Shown here one piece after another: positions 36,959 to 47,419 of a stretch of 62,307 nt of DNA (the stretch's first letter is position 1; every line of letters begins with the position of its first letter). Under the pieces are notes generated by a model. That model had not been told where the DNA came from. It ran no database searches and was given only the letters and a program-made list of their open reading frames with translations. Source of the stretch: Methanosarcina sp. KYL-1. Lineage in GTDB: Archaea; Halobacteriota; Methanosarcinia; Methanosarcinales; Methanosarcinaceae. The position numbers and the translations under genes were made by a program. Where the stretch lies: positions 1 to 62,307 of the forward strand of contig NZ_VOUA01000023.1 of NCBI RefSeq assembly GCF_024372725.1, given 5' to 3'.

Positions 36959-37227
36959 CCTACTTTTGAAATGCCTTTCGTTTTGCTATTTTATTTTTTT
37001 AGAGGTATTATTTCTAGATAAAGCTTGTGAAATTCCATGAATGGAAAGGATTTTTAATGTTGAAGGTATGTCGGCATCATCGGTACCATCTACCTGTCCT
37101 TCTCCTTTAGTCTCATATTTTTCGGAGGGAAAAAAGACGGCCAACACTCGCCTGTAAACATGAATCAAAGTAAGGAACACTTTACGGAACACTTATCTCA
37201 TTTTTACTTCCTTTTACATCCTTTTAC

Positions 37228-37289
37228 GTTTTTACTTCCTATCCCTTCAGTTAGACTCGTTTTTACTTCCTATCCCTTCAGCTAGACTC
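37228..37289. repeat. 31-bp direct tandem repeat, 2 copies
   Basis: GTTTTTACTTCCTATCCCTT...TTAGACTC occurs twice with one difference. Confidence 0.9.
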
Positions 37290-37560
37290 GTTTCTTCAGC
37301 CCTCTCAACGGTGTATTTCTTTACTCCGATCTGTAGATGTCCAGCAGACAGGAAACAGGTGAAAGCTATTAAAGTTGCATAAAAGGTTTTGGAGAAAAAG
37401 TTGGATTAGAGAAAAACACAAAAATGGCTTTACACGGAATTTTAATGTATAGATAATTATATTAAAGCCGTAGAAAAATTCAATGCCCCTGAAACTTTCA
37501 ATTGCAGGAAAAGTATAAAGATGATTGAATAATTAAGTAGGGTTACATAATTTTAAACGA

Positions 37561-37572
37561 TTATTATATATA
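37561..37572 (+). promoter_or_regulatory. TATA box, small RNA copy 3
   Basis: TTATTATATATA preceded by AAACGA, about 28 nt before GTAG. Confidence 0.75.
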
Positions 37573-37596
37573 GAACAACATAATAATAAAATACAT

Positions 37597-37686
37597 GTAG
37601 ATTGAGAGTTTAAGGGTTCCCTCTCAATCTCTGGGGTTAGATCATTGATAGGGATCTGTTATAAACGGGAACCGGATCCCTATCTC
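37597..37686 (+). ncRNA. Two-hairpin small RNA, copy 3
   Basis: Stem 1: GATTGAGAG (37600-37608) with CTCTCAATC (37621-37629). Stem 2: GATAGGGATC (37647-37656) with GATCCCTATC (37675-37684), a perfect 10-bp stem whose sequence differs from the other copies in both arms together. The loop is longer by three bases but still holds AACGGGAAC. Confidence 0.8.
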
Positions 37687-38045
37687 CGATTCATAAAAGA
37701 CTTTTGATTTGGACTGCCTTTTTTTGTAATGTTTTTGCATATTAATAAAACTTGTGAGTGAATTAGATTGAAAGGAGCCTTAACGCTTAATTCTTAATTT
37801 TTAATCATTACTGATTAACCCCCGGTATGATGTTTCCATGATGCATCCAACCCTTTGTGACTGAGCCAGTCTGCCGGTGGAAATTCTGTTTTGTTTGCAC
37901 CATTACCGGCTTTTTGGTCGCTTTTACTTTTTGCCTTTTCTTTCCTTTTCTTACTTTAGAAAGACCGGGCTTACTCCTCTGGACAAAAGATGAACAGAAA
38001 AAATGCCGTGAGATGAAGACTTCAGCTTGTAGGAGCTAAAATTCA

Positions 38046-38101
38046 GGATATTGAGCCAGGGATATTGAGCCAGGGATATTGAGCCAGGGATATTGAGCCA
38101 G
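38046..38101. repeat. 14-bp tandem repeat, 4 copies
   Basis: GGATATTGAGCCAG four times, between small RNA copies 3 and 4. Confidence 0.9.
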
Positions 38102-38403
38102 CTATTTTTCTCTTTACTTGAGGAGCGCTGTGTAAAAGTAGGCGACAGCCATTCATATTCGTCATACATATATACTAATGGAAAACTCCGTCGGTTTCCC
38201 AGCCGGTGAGAGTGCAGGCACCTGAAAAGCAATTTGAAAAAGGTTTTATTTATTTCGATTTGATCGAATAAATATCAACTACGTAAATGTAGATGACCGA
38301 AGAAATAAACACCGAAGAAATTAACGCCGTTAAAAATTACAATGAAGGCAAAAATTAACATCATCATACAAGATTCCAAAGGCAAGAAATATTTTGGATC
38401 GGT

Positions 38404-38415
38404 TATGATATATAT
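38404..38415 (+). promoter_or_regulatory. TATA box, small RNA copy 4
   Basis: TATGATATATAT preceded by GATCGGT, centred about 26 nt before GTAG. Confidence 0.75.
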
Positions 38416-38436
38416 GTACACGTGATTATAAAAAGT

Positions 38437-38522
38437 GTAGATTGAGAGTTTAAGGGTTTCCTCTCAATCTCCGGGGTTGGATCATCGGTAGGGGCCGCTG
38501 GACGGGAACCAGGCCCCTGCCA
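38437..38522 (+). ncRNA. Two-hairpin small RNA, copy 4
   Basis: Stem 1: GATTGAGAG (38440-38448) with CTCTCAATC (38461-38469). Stem 2: GGTAGGGGCC (38487-38496) with GGCCCCTGCC (38512-38521); the A-to-G change at position 2 is balanced by T-to-C at the partner. Loops TTTAAGGGTTTC and GACGGGAAC are conserved. Confidence 0.8.
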
Positions 38523-39551
38523 ATTACTTAAGAGTTTATTTTTATCTTGTAGTGCTTGAGAATTTATTTTACTTATAGTGCTTGAGAATTTATTTTACTT
38601 ACATAGTACTTGTGAATTTATTTTTACTCTTATTCCACATTATTTATGAGGTACTTAACTTTTATAAACCTTATGAGTGGTCCTAAATTTTAAAATTACT
38701 TCCAGTAGTTGAGCAGCGCAGGTTGCATTTCTTATCCTATTTTAAGCACAAAATGTTTATTTTCAATGAGCAAGTTGCTTTTTTTGAGAGATCTGACAAA
38801 CATTAAACGGTTAAAAAATAGTATTTACTGATAAGTAGATTCAACAATCCGATTAGGAAATCTTCATGTATCAGGCCTTTACTCATTTGCGCTATATCCC
38901 TGTGGAAAATGATCTTAATGAAAATTTTCCATTTCTATTTTAAAGGGCTAATCCTTTTTCATTTTAATTTATTTCCTGCTCTAACCTCGCTTCGCTCGGA
39001 CAAAAACAGTCAGATATACCGATTTCCTGCTCCCGGACCCAAATCAAAATCAAATCACAAACCCACCCAGGGAAGTCTTAAAACTCCTCAAAAAACGGAC
39101 CCCACTTTCCCAAAAATCCACACTTTCCGTGCGCGTTCCTGCATTTAAAACCGCCGTACTGTGTGAGAAAATCCAGGAAATCTAACGAAAGAGGGAAAAT
39201 ATCAAGATAAAAAGTAAGATAAGAGCAAAAAAGACAAAAGGAAAAAAATAAAAAAGAAAAAACTGGAAAAAAAGTAAAATGGGTAAAGAACGGCAAAAAG
39301 CAGTTTGAGAGGTGGTGAAAAGCGTTTATGCCGCTCTTTAATTTAAACGACTTCTTACATCTATTTTAACCTTTCTTTTTTGATTTGTGTTAAAAAATTT
39401 TGCTGCTGATTTTAAAATGGGGGAAGTGTACGTGAAGGGGAAATTCAAAAAAGAAGGCTTGCAGGCAGATGAAACTTCGGTCCAGCCGCCTGTTTGCCGG
39501 TTGAATTAAGAGTTTACCTGAAATTTGCCTGAAATTTGCCTGAAGTTTTAC

Positions 39552-40997
39552 TCAGGCGTTTTCTTTAGCCCACTCTGCCCCGGCTTCCAGGACCATCTGG
39601 TTGAAAGCGATTACTTTGGGCTTGCCGGCGAAGTTCTCGGCAAGGGCTTCTTTGAAGGCAAGCTCATCAAGGCCGGTTACTCCGAGGCCCATCAGGACTC
39701 CGAGCATGAAGGAGTTGGCGGCCCTTTCGTCCCCGGATTCTTTGGCTTTTTCGGTGGCCGGGACTGCAAAGGCTCTCACGCCTGCAGGGGTCTCGGCTTC
39801 TCCGATAGTTGCGTCGTAGAGGATAACCCCACCTTCCTTTACTGCCCCTTCGAATTTTTCAAGGGAGGGGCGGTTCATGGCGACCAGGATGTCAGGGGTG
39901 TAGACTGTCGGGGAGCCTATGGCCTGGCCTGAAATCACGACCGAGCAGTTGGAGGTCCCTCCGCGCTGTTCCGGGCCGTAGGAGGGGAACCAGGAGGCGT
40001 TGAGGTTTGCCTTGCAGCCGGCCTGGGCGAGGATAAGGCCCATGCTCAGGACGCCCTGGCCTCCGAAACCTGCAATCTTGGTCTGGACAGGAGTAAAATC
40101 TGTCCTGGGGGGAATTTCCTCGGCTCCGGCTTCAATGCCGAAGAGCTTGTCCAGAGTTTCTTTTGTGAAGTCGCTGGTCCCGCGGTCAAGGGGTTCGGCT
40201 TCTTCGGAGTTGTCCCTGAAGTTCTTGAGCGGGAATTCCTTTTCCATCTCCTCGTTGATGAACTTGATAGCCTGTTCGGCGTCCATCTTCAGGTTGGTCG
40301 GGCAGGCGGCAAGCACTTCCACAAAAGCGTACCCTTTGCCGTCGCGCTGGACTTCGAGGGCTTTCCTGACAGCCTTCCGGGCTTTCCTTATGTGGGAGAT
40401 GTCCGAGACCGAAACCCTTTCAATAAAGACAGGGGCTTTGAGGTTGTCCAGGAGCTCGCACATGTGGAGCGGATAGCCTGCAAAGCGGGGGTCGCGGCCT
40501 TCGGGGCAGGTGGTAGTCTTTTCGCCCACAAGGGTTGTGGGAGCCATCTGTCCGCCGGTCATGCCGTATACGGTGTTGTTTACGAAAAAGACAGCGAGCT
40601 TTTCGCCCCGGTTTGCCGCCTGGAGGGTCTCGTTCAGGCCGATAGAGGCAAGGTCACCGTCACCCTGGTAGGAAATGACCACAGCGTTATCCTCAGCCCT
40701 GGAAACTCCGGTCCCGACTGCAGGAGCGCGGCCGTGGGCGACCTGGATGTTTCCTGCATCAAAATAATAGTAAGCAAAGACCGCACAGCCCACAGGGCTG
40801 ATCATGACGGTCCTGTCCTGGATCCCGAGGTCGTCAATGGCCTCGGCAATGAGCTTGTGCAAAACCCCGTGTCCGCAGCCGGGGCAGTAGTGGGTGGCTG
40901 TGGGAGCGGCTCCACCCTTCCTCGGGAATTCCGCATACAGGGCGTCAGGCCTTTTGATTACCTTTTCATCACCTATGATTTTTGCTGCCATTTTCAT
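39552..40997 (-). CDS. vorA: 2-oxoisovalerate:ferredoxin oxidoreductase subunit VorA (beta-gamma fusion)
   Basis: 481 residues. The N-terminal half (1-260) is the TPP-binding beta subunit ([34 protein letters not shown]). The C-terminal half (about 300-481) is the gamma subunit ([20 protein letters not shown]). Fusion of the two with separate vorB and vorC matches methanogen VOR, which oxidatively decarboxylates branched-chain 2-oxo acids to acyl-CoA using ferredoxin, or runs in reverse to make amino acids. It overlaps vorB by 4 bases. Confidence 0.9.
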   Translation of the reverse strand: MKMAAKIIGDEKVIKRPDALYAEFPRKGGAAPTATHYCPGCGHGVLHKLIAEAIDDLGIQDRTVMISPVGCAVFAYYYFDAGNIQVAHGRAPAVGTGVSRAEDNAVVISYQGDGDLASIGLNETLQAANRGEKLAVFFVNNTVYGMTGGQMAPTTLVGEKTTTCPEGRDPRFAGYPLHMCELLDNLKAPVFIERVSVSDISHIRKARKAVRKALEVQRDGKGYAFVEVLAACPTNLKMDAEQAIKFINEEMEKEFPLKNFRDNSEEAEPLDRGTSDFTKETLDKLFGIEAGAEEIPPRTDFTPVQTKIAGFGGQGVLSMGLILAQAGCKANLNASWFPSYGPEQRGGTSNCSVVISGQAIGSPTVYTPDILVAMNRPSLEKFEGAVKEGGVILYDATIGEAETPAGVRAFAVPATEKAKESGDERAANSFMLGVLMGLGVTGLDELAFKEALAENFAGKPKVIAFNQMVLEAGAEWAKENA

Positions 40998-42049
40998 GCC
41001 TCCCCTGCAACTTTTCTGATTTTGTCCATAACCTGGTCGAGGGTAATCAGGTTTCCTCCCATACGGTTTACGAGTTCCACCGGCTTTGAGCAGTTGATGG
41101 CAAGCCTGATGTCATCAATCATCTGCCCGTTGCTCATCTCCACTGAGATAAAGGAACAGCCTTTGTCAGACAGGGCTTTTAACTGCGCCTCTGGGAATGG
41201 GAAGAGGGTCTTTGGCCTGAAGAGCCCTACCTTGAGGCCTTCCTTTCTGGCAAGGTCCACGGCAGACCTGCAGATCCTGCTGCTGATCCCGTAGGAGACC
41301 AGAACGACACTGGCATCGTCGGTCAGGTATTCCTCGCAGTCGACCTCGTTCTGCTTGATCAGTTCGTATTTTGCCTGCAGCTTTTCGTTAAACTGCCCGA
41401 GTTCGTTGAAATCCAGGAAGATCGAGGTGATCAGGTTCGGCCTGGTTTCGGCAGTGCCGTTTACAGCCCAGGTTGTATCGATTTTCGGGACTATGGCTTC
41501 TTTTGGGAATTCCAGGGACTCGATCATCTGCCCGAGCACCCCGTCCGCAAGGACCACTGCCGGGTTCCGGTACTTAAAGGCGAGTTCAAAAGCCTTCATT
41601 GTGAAGTCGCACATCTCCTGCACGGAATTCGGGGCAAGTACGATGTTCTTGTAGTTCCCGTGCCCTCCGCCCTTGACCACCTGGTTGTAGTCGGCCTGTT
41701 CGGGCCCGATGTTCCCGAGCCCCGGCCCTGCCCGCATGACATCCACGAGCACACAGGGGAGTTCCGCACCTGCCAGGTAGGATACGCCCTCCTGCATCAG
41801 GCTGATTCCCGGGCCTGAAGATGAGGTCATTACCCTGTGCCCTGCGGATGCGCCGCCGTAGACCATGTTGATTGCGGCTTCTTCTGACTCGGCCTGGACG
41901 AATTTCCTCCCGATTTTAGGGAAGTACTTGGAGGCGTCGTGCAGGATTTCACTTGCCGGAGTGATGGGGTATCCGAAGAAACAGTCGCATCCGGCGTACA
42001 TTGCGCCGATGATTATTGCGGAGTTGCCTTTTACTAGTTGTGTTGCCAT
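40994..42049 (-). CDS. vorB: 2-oxoisovalerate:ferredoxin oxidoreductase subunit VorB (alpha)
   Basis: 351 residues. The pyrimidine-binding alpha subunit of 2-oxoacid:ferredoxin oxidoreductases: [61 protein letters not shown] and, at the C-terminus, RMGGNLITL. The size is that of methanogen VorB. Between vorC and vorA in one transcription unit. Confidence 0.9.
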   Translation of the reverse strand: MATQLVKGNSAIIIGAMYAGCDCFFGYPITPASEILHDASKYFPKIGRKFVQAESEEAAINMVYGGASAGHRVMTSSSGPGISLMQEGVSYLAGAELPCVLVDVMRAGPGLGNIGPEQADYNQVVKGGGHGNYKNIVLAPNSVQEMCDFTMKAFELAFKYRNPAVVLADGVLGQMIESLEFPKEAIVPKIDTTWAVNGTAETRPNLITSIFLDFNELGQFNEKLQAKYELIKQNEVDCEEYLTDDASVVLVSYGISSRICRSAVDLARKEGLKVGLFRPKTLFPFPEAQLKALSDKGCSFISVEMSNGQMIDDIRLAINCSKPVELVNRMGGNLITLDQVMDKIRKVAGEA

Positions 42050-42069
42050 CTTTTTTCCTCCTTCCTGCC

Positions 42070-42318
42070 TTACTCGGTTTCTTCCTCCTTCAGGGGGATA
42101 TGGATTTCGATTGCCAGGGGTTCCGGGCAGGTGTAATAGCAGTTTGCACAGCCTGAGCAGCCCTCACCTTTATACACAACGTAGTGATAGCCCCTTGCGT
42201 TCAGGCCCTCACTCATGGAAAGCACGCCTTTGGGACATGCAAGGAGGCAGCGCCCGCAGGCCTTGCACTCCAGGATGTTGATAACAGGGTAAGGTTCTTT
42301 TTTATCACTTTTTGACAT
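42070..42318 (-). CDS. vorC: 2-oxoisovalerate:ferredoxin oxidoreductase subunit VorC (delta, 2[4Fe-4S])
   Basis: 82 residues with two cluster motifs, [14 protein letters not shown] and [14 protein letters not shown]. It passes electrons from the TPP site to external ferredoxin. First gene of vorCBA, 20 bases before vorB. Confidence 0.9.
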   Translation of the reverse strand: MSKSDKKEPYPVINILECKACGRCLLACPKGVLSMSEGLNARGYHYVVYKGEGCSGCANCYYTCPEPLAIEIHIPLKEEETE

Positions 42319-42782
42319 GTCGGATCCTCATATGGTTTTATTTCCCGTCTTTTTTCAGGTTCTCCACAGCCTTATATCCCCTTTCCCGGGTTTAAGGGCC
42401 CTGTTTTCCGGATTTATCCCTTCCTTTTTGACTTCTATTTTTCACTTTTTCTTTTCCGGAACTATTCATGCCCCTGTTTTTGCAACCGGTTTTCCCTGGA
42501 AAGTGGAGAGCCTGCCATTTTTCGGAACTGTGTATATAAATAATCTATAACTGCAAAAAATTAAGATACAGCCATAAGGGTACAGTCCGGGGTCGGTCCC
42601 CTTTCAGAGCAAACTTCTCAGGAAAAGTTTAAGGTACTTATTTCTTTCCTTTCCAGACCTCTCTTCTTCTTTTCAGAGCCTTTTTTGATCAGGTCCCTTT
42701 TTCCATCTGGCAGGGAAAGATTCCTTAAATTTCCTCTTAACTTAGACTGTATTCCTGACTGTATTATATCATTTTTTATTTT
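42319..42782. other. Spacer between acyl-CoA synthetase and vorC
   Basis: 464 bases with no gene. TATATAAATAATCTATAAC at about 42530 is on the plus-strand side; no obvious minus-strand promoter is seen, so vorCBA may be read through from the synthetase gene or use a weak promoter near 42400. Confidence 0.4.
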
Positions 42783-44465
42783 TTATTGTTTCTGATCCAT
42801 GTCCCGGATTTCCACCCTGCGGATCTTTCCACTGATGGTCTTCGGGAGCTCGGGAACGAATTCCACGATCCTGGGATACTTGTACGGGGCAGTAACACTT
42901 TTTACGTGTTCCTGCAGCTCTTTCTTAAGTGTCTCGCTTGCGGTATAGTCCTTCGTAAGCACGATGGTCGCCTTGATGACCTGGCCCCTTACCGGGTCGG
43001 GGGCTCCGGTGATTGCGCACTCAAGCACTGCAGGGTGCTGGATCAGGGCGCTTTCCACTTCAAAGGGCCCTACCTTGTACCCGGAGGTCTTGATGATGTC
43101 GTCAGCCCTTCCCACAAACCAGAAGTACCCGTCTTCATCCATCCAGGCCATGTCCCCGGTATGATAGTAACCGTCGAACCAGGTTTCTCCGGTCTTTTCA
43201 GGGTCCTTTCCGTAGTGGACAAAGAGCCCGACCGGTTTTTGTTCCCTGGTGTTGATTACGATTTCCCCTTCTTCTCCCACCTCACAGAGCCTGCCGTCCC
43301 GGTCCATGAGTTCAACCTTAAAACCGGGGGTTGGCTTTCCGATGGACCCTGGTTTTGGTTCCATCCAGGGGAAGGTCGCAATTGTAACAACGGTTTCGGT
43401 CTGTCCGAACCCTTCCATGAGTTTGATGCCCGTAAATTCCAGGAAGCGGTTGAACACCTCGGGGTTCAGGGGTTCGCCTGCAACGACCGCATACGTCAGG
43501 CTGCCGAAGTCATACTGGGAGAGGTCTTCTTTGATAAGGAAGCGGTAGATGGTGGGCGGGGCGCAAAACGTCGTAACCCCGTATTTGGAAGCTTTTTCCA
43601 GCATGTTTTTTGCCTCGAAGCGGTCGTAGTCATAGACAAAGACCGCACAGCCGGCAATCCACTGCCCGTAGAGCTTTCCCCATACGCATTTTCCCCAGCC
43701 GCTGTCTGCGACCGTGTAGTGCAACCCGTCATCTTCGACTTTTTGCCAGTAGCTTGCAGTCAGGATATGCCCCAGGGGGTAGGTATGGTCATGTTCCACC
43801 ATTTTCGGGAAGCCGGAAGTCCCGGAGGAGAAGTATACCAGGCAGATGTCTTCATTCTTTGTAGCAGCTTCCCCTGTGGGCCTCTCGAAATCGGGGGAAG
43901 TTTCTTCGAGTTCTTTCCTGAAATCGATCCAGCCGTCCCGGGGCTCTCTCCCGACCAGGGCCTTTTTAAGGGGGATGTCTCCGCATTCGGCATGGGCTTC
44001 GTCCACCTGCTCAGGGACCTCGTCTTCGGAAATGCAGACGATCATCTTCAGCCCGGCTTTTTCTATCCTGTAGACTATATCCCGGGTTTTCAACATGTGG
44101 GTTGCAGGGACCGCTATTGCTCCCAGCTTGTGCAGCCCCAGGATGCAGTACCAGAACTCATAGCGGCTTTTCAGGGTAAGCATCACATAGTCGCCTTTCC
44201 CGACCCCGTGATTTGCAAAAAAATTGGCGGCTTTGTCGCTGTAATACTTGAGGTCTTTGAAGGTGAAGATCTTCTCTTCCCCATAATCGTCGCACCAGAC
44301 CATTGCCCTTTTTTCAGGACAGGCCTTCGCATAGGCATCGACCACGTCGTATGCAAAGTTGAAATTTTCAGGGACGAGGATCTTGAAGTTTTTCTGGAAA
44401 TCCTCGTATGACTCAAAATCAGTCTGTGAAACAAATCGGCTCAGCAAGGAAGTCATTCTGGACAC
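42783..44465 (-). CDS. Medium/branched-chain acyl-CoA synthetase (AMP-forming)
   Basis: 560 residues. Adenylate-forming motifs in order: [19 protein letters not shown] (P-loop), [46 protein letters not shown], and the C-terminal catalytic lysine in [14 protein letters not shown]. This set fits the AMP-forming acyl-CoA synthetases of Methanosarcina that prefer 2-methylbutyrate. It would activate branched-chain acids for VorCBA, encoded just downstream, to convert to 2-oxo acids and amino acids. Confidence 0.92.
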   Translation of the reverse strand: MSRMTSLLSRFVSQTDFESYEDFQKNFKILVPENFNFAYDVVDAYAKACPEKRAMVWCDDYGEEKIFTFKDLKYYSDKAANFFANHGVGKGDYVMLTLKSRYEFWYCILGLHKLGAIAVPATHMLKTRDIVYRIEKAGLKMIVCISEDEVPEQVDEAHAECGDIPLKKALVGREPRDGWIDFRKELEETSPDFERPTGEAATKNEDICLVYFSSGTSGFPKMVEHDHTYPLGHILTASYWQKVEDDGLHYTVADSGWGKCVWGKLYGQWIAGCAVFVYDYDRFEAKNMLEKASKYGVTTFCAPPTIYRFLIKEDLSQYDFGSLTYAVVAGEPLNPEVFNRFLEFTGIKLMEGFGQTETVVTIATFPWMEPKPGSIGKPTPGFKVELMDRDGRLCEVGEEGEIVINTREQKPVGLFVHYGKDPEKTGETWFDGYYHTGDMAWMDEDGYFWFVGRADDIIKTSGYKVGPFEVESALIQHPAVLECAITGAPDPVRGQVIKATIVLTKDYTASETLKKELQEHVKSVTAPYKYPRIVEFVPELPKTISGKIRRVEIRDMDQKQ

Positions 44466-44646
44466 CCGTTTTAAGTGCTTTCTGTTTGTGCTTTCTGTGA
44501 GATTTGAAGCTTGTATGATTCAAGCTTATATGATTGAAGGCTCGTGTGATTCAAGCTTTTATGATTGAAGCCTGTATGATACTCGAAGGCTTTCGGGGCA
44601 GTACTCGTAATCGGTATTTATGACTTAATCGGCATTTGATGAAAAT

Positions 44647-45201
44647 TCACATGATTACGGCCAGGAACTTTGCAGGTTTTCCTCCAAGAGCTTCCATGGC
44701 GTGCTCATAGTTGGAGTCAAAAAATATGGAGTCACCCTCATTCAGGATTATTTCATTGTTGTGGATGTAGACTTTCAGGCTTCCCTCAAGCACGTAGTTG
44801 AACTCCTGCCCGGGATGGGAGTTGGTTCCGGGTCTTATGCCCTCGGGTTTGGGCTCGACCGTAACGATGAAAAACTCTGATTTTTTGTGGATGAACTTTT
44901 CAGCCAGGTTCTGGTATTTGTACTGTTTTCTTCTCTCCACACTGACCCCCTTTCCCTCACGGGTGACGGTAAAGATGTTCATCCGGGGCTCTTCTCCCGT
45001 AAGAAGGGTTGCCATGTCCACCTGCAGTTTGTGGGCAATCTCAAAGAGGATGCTGGCCGGAATGTCCTCGGTTCCGTTTTCGTAATTCTGGTAGGTTTCG
45101 GCCTGTACCTGCAGATAATCTGCCATTTCTTCGAGCGAAATATCAGACAGCTCCCGCAGTTCACGGACCCGGGATGCGATTTCCTTGATTTTTTCCTGCA
45201 T
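44647..45201 (-). CDS. XRE-family regulator with C-terminal cupin domain
   Basis: 184 residues. N-terminal helix-turn-helix ([20 protein letters not shown]) is followed by a small-molecule-binding cupin ([42 protein letters not shown]). It probably senses an acid or acyl-CoA and controls the synthetase and vor genes downstream on the same strand, a control layout seen for acyl-CoA synthetase operons. Confidence 0.9.
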   Translation of the reverse strand: MQEKIKEIASRVRELRELSDISLEEMADYLQVQAETYQNYENGTEDIPASILFEIAHKLQVDMATLLTGEEPRMNIFTVTREGKGVSVERRKQYKYQNLAEKFIHKKSEFFIVTVEPKPEGIRPGTNSHPGQEFNYVLEGSLKVYIHNNEIILNEGDSIFFDSNYEHAMEALGGKPAKFLAVIM

Positions 45202-45386
45202 GCAAGATCTTCTCCAGCTGGATGTATTTAGGGAACTTAACTTGAAGTTTATTTAAAAACCTTTGTACTCTACCGGGGCTTTCCGGACCCTGTTGAAGGA
45301 ATGGAGCTTTTCCCCGCAGAACATTGAGAATTATAATTAATATACATTACCATTCACGGTTCAGACCGGAAAGAATGTATTAGAAT

Positions 45387-45499
45387 AATTTGAGGGTAGA
45401 AAGTGATTTATTTGAGGGTAGAAAGTAGTTTTATTTGAGAGTAGAAAGTGATTTATTTGAGAGTAGAAAGTGGTTTATTTGAGAGTAGAAAGTAGTTTT
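45387..45499. repeat. About 22-bp tandem repeat, 5 copies
   Basis: Units ATTTGAGRGTAGAAAGTRRT with small changes, in the spacer between two minus-strand genes. Confidence 0.9.
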
Positions 45500-45525
45500 A
45501 TCCGGTTTTTGAGTCTTCTCTATTT

Positions 45526-46341
45526 CTAACAGCAGCCTGCGATCAATGCCACAAGGTTTTCCTGGTGGTTTTTTACCTCTTCTCCGGTGGCATTTTTCAA
45601 CCACTTTTGCCCTCCGTGGACTGCGTGGTCCCCGCAGATGAAGAAAATGGTGCCTTTTTGTGAATTCTGAAAAACCTCTCCGAGATTTTCGTCCACGGCT
45701 TTTGCAGCTTTTTTTAGTTCTTCCCAGCTATCGGCCCGATGGGAGAAGCGGTCAAGAGCCCGCAGGTGCACGGCCAGGATGTCAGGTTTTTCCCTGAGGG
45801 CCTGTACGGCGTACTCCGTAATCTTTCGGTCATAGTCCAGGATGTCTTCGGAATCCGGGACCCCATAAAACTCTTTTATCCTGCCCCTGAAACTCTCCGC
45901 CCCTTCGGATTCGATCACGGCGGAAGCTTTCATCCCTGCCTGGTAAGCCCATTCCATGATGCTTTTCAGTTTTGGGTTCTCAGGGTCTTTTGCCCTTTCA
46001 ACATAGATGTCCCCTGTTGAAAATATCCTGTGCTCCTCCGGGAAATAGCCTGTAAATATGGACGCAATCGCAGGAGAGGTGTGGGTCGCAGGGGACTTGC
46101 ATTTAAACAGGACCCCTTCCCTGGCAAGAGCTTGCAAATTTTGCATTACGGGGCAGAGGCGCCTGAAAAGGGAATAGCCCAGGCTGTCGACAATGATTAT
46201 TACCGCTCTTTTGCAGGGCTTTCCTTTGGTAAAGGCTTCGACCTCGGGGATCGGCTTCCCTGTGGGAAGGACCATGGGGATTTCCAGCAACTTTGAAATC
46301 GTAGGAGCAATGTCAATTGTCCTGCACTCAAAAGTTTCCAT
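45526..46341 (-). CDS. Alkaline-phosphatase-superfamily metalloenzyme, apparently circularly permuted
   Basis: 271 residues from ATG 46341. The core contains the first metal site VIIIVDSLGYSLF (nucleophile region THTSPAIASIFTGY), and near the C-terminus ICGDHAVHGGQ (metal D-H) and NHQENLVALIAGCC. In sulfatases and phosphopentomutase-like proteins a DIAPTI-x-LLGIP motif normally follows that last strand; here the equivalent (IDIAPTISKLLEIPMVLPTG) stands at residues 9-28, at the N-terminus. The order thus looks permuted. A phosphatase, phosphomutase or sulfatase role is likely, substrate unknown. Confidence 0.75.
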   Translation of the reverse strand: METFECRTIDIAPTISKLLEIPMVLPTGKPIPEVEAFTKGKPCKRAVIIIVDSLGYSLFRRLCPVMQNLQALAREGVLFKCKSPATHTSPAIASIFTGYFPEEHRIFSTGDIYVERAKDPENPKLKSIMEWAYQAGMKASAVIESEGAESFRGRIKEFYGVPDSEDILDYDRKITEYAVQALREKPDILAVHLRALDRFSHRADSWEELKKAAKAVDENLGEVFQNSQKGTIFFICGDHAVHGGQKWLKNATGEEVKNHQENLVALIAGCC

Positions 46342-46518
46342 GTACGCTCGAATGTATAATCTGGCAGGACGGTTTATATTTGTTTCCTGCAAAGACAGTT
46401 TAACAGCTGCAATAAATTATTTTTTTATTTAAAACCGTATTCATGAGACCTATCCTGTGCTTATCCTTTTGCCTTTACACCTGTTTTTTTAAATGATCCA
46501 GGCATAAATAATTCCAGA

Positions 46519-47241
46519 ATGATGAACGAATTCGAGAAAGATGAAAAAATGGATAAAGAAGAAACTGAAGGGGAAATTGAAGAAGATGAGGAAAATGGAG
46601 GGGACGTTGAAGAAGATGAGGAAAACGAAGAACTCCCTGAAGGAGAAGAATTTTCCGAACTGATAAAATACACCTTGCCGGGTTATGCCATAGGGCTTCT
46701 TGCAGGCATTTTCCTGGATTTGCAGGGTTACCAGAGAAGCCCTGTCGGGCAGTGGATCGTCCGGACCCTGGCAGGGGAGGGGGAAAGTATCTTTGAGGGG
46801 ATCTATTCCGTCAGGCAGCGCTTCCGGAAGGCCGAAGGCAGCATGGCAGAAGCCTACGGCTGGGGTAAATTGTTCGGGCTTGCAGTCCCCTGGGTCATCG
46901 ATCTTGGAAGCCGGCTGGCAGGGGTAGACGTCTACGGCATCCAGGGTTTTTACATTCCTTACTTCTATGCCCTGAGCGACCAGATAGGAGCTAATATTTC
47001 AGGCCTCCTGTTCCTGAGGAGAAAAGAAGGGGCCTGGAAAGCCGGCCTGAACAGGTATGTCCGTCATCCGGTTATGCTGGCAAGCCTTTTCGTAATTACG
47101 CTTGTGCCCCTCGGGCTTTTTGCAGCCAGGTTCCTGGGTTTTAGCCCCACCACCCAGACTTTCACCGCCCTTGAGACCATTGCCGCAAACCTTTGCTGGG
47201 TCCCGCCGCTTATGGGCTGGCTGCACGAGAAGTACCGCTAA
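46519..47241 (+). CDS. Acidic N-terminus membrane protein, unknown
   Basis: 240 residues. The first 45 residues are almost all Glu/Asp/Lys/Asn (low complexity); after that come three or four hydrophobic segments ([52 protein letters not shown]). The acidic tail should be cytoplasmic. No recognised family or operon partner. Confidence 0.7.
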   Translation: MMNEFEKDEKMDKEETEGEIEEDEENGGDVEEDEENEELPEGEEFSELIKYTLPGYAIGLLAGIFLDLQGYQRSPVGQWIVRTLAGEGESIFEGIYSVRQRFRKAEGSMAEAYGWGKLFGLAVPWVIDLGSRLAGVDVYGIQGFYIPYFYALSDQIGANISGLLFLRRKEGAWKAGLNRYVRHPVMLASLFVITLVPLGLFAARFLGFSPTTQTFTALETIAANLCWVPPLMGWLHEKYR

Positions 47242-47291
47242 ACCCTTTATATAAAATGACAGCTGCGCCCAGGGTATATATAGGAGATATA

Positions 47292-47325
47292 ACTACATAT
47301 GTAGTATAAACACTACATATGTTGT
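47292..47325. promoter_or_regulatory. Two palindromic operator-like sites
   Basis: ACTACATATGTAGT (47292-47305, perfect) and ACTACATATGTTGT (47312-47325, one mismatch), centres 20 bases apart, i.e. two helix turns. They lie just downstream of TATA-like GTATATATAG and about 100 bases before the PepSY-like gene. The repeated palindrome is a good candidate binding site for the ArsR-type regulator encoded 1.1 kb downstream. Confidence 0.7.
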
Positions 47326-47419
47326 GTAAGCTATTAGGTCACAGCTCAGATTACTAAGAAGGCATCAAAGCACAAAAATAGAACGGCATAAAAATGAAAT
47401 TGAACGAAGGTGTAAAAAA

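Larger units (their letters stand above)
35893..39551. other. 3.7-kb protein-gene-free region with four small-RNA copies
   Basis: No convincing protein gene on either strand: all open frames are short, start poorly and have composition like AT-rich spacer. The region holds four tandem copies of a structured small RNA with TATA boxes, and repeats at 37228-37289 and 38046-38101. It lies between the decarboxylase gene and the convergent vor cluster. Confidence 0.8.

Noticed and set aside
38181-38225. T-box or riboswitch-like hairpins (CCGGTGAGAGTGCAGGCACC)
   Set aside because: No conserved riboswitch core or gene downstream; only a local hairpin in the spacer before small RNA copy 4.
38909-39148. 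79-residue plus-strand ORF
   Set aside because: No ribosome site, low-complexity composition, not supported by homology-like motifs.
42786-44411. 541-residue plus-strand ORF opposite the acyl-CoA synthetase
   Set aside because: Exact antisense of a well-supported gene; the open frame comes from codon bias of the real gene.
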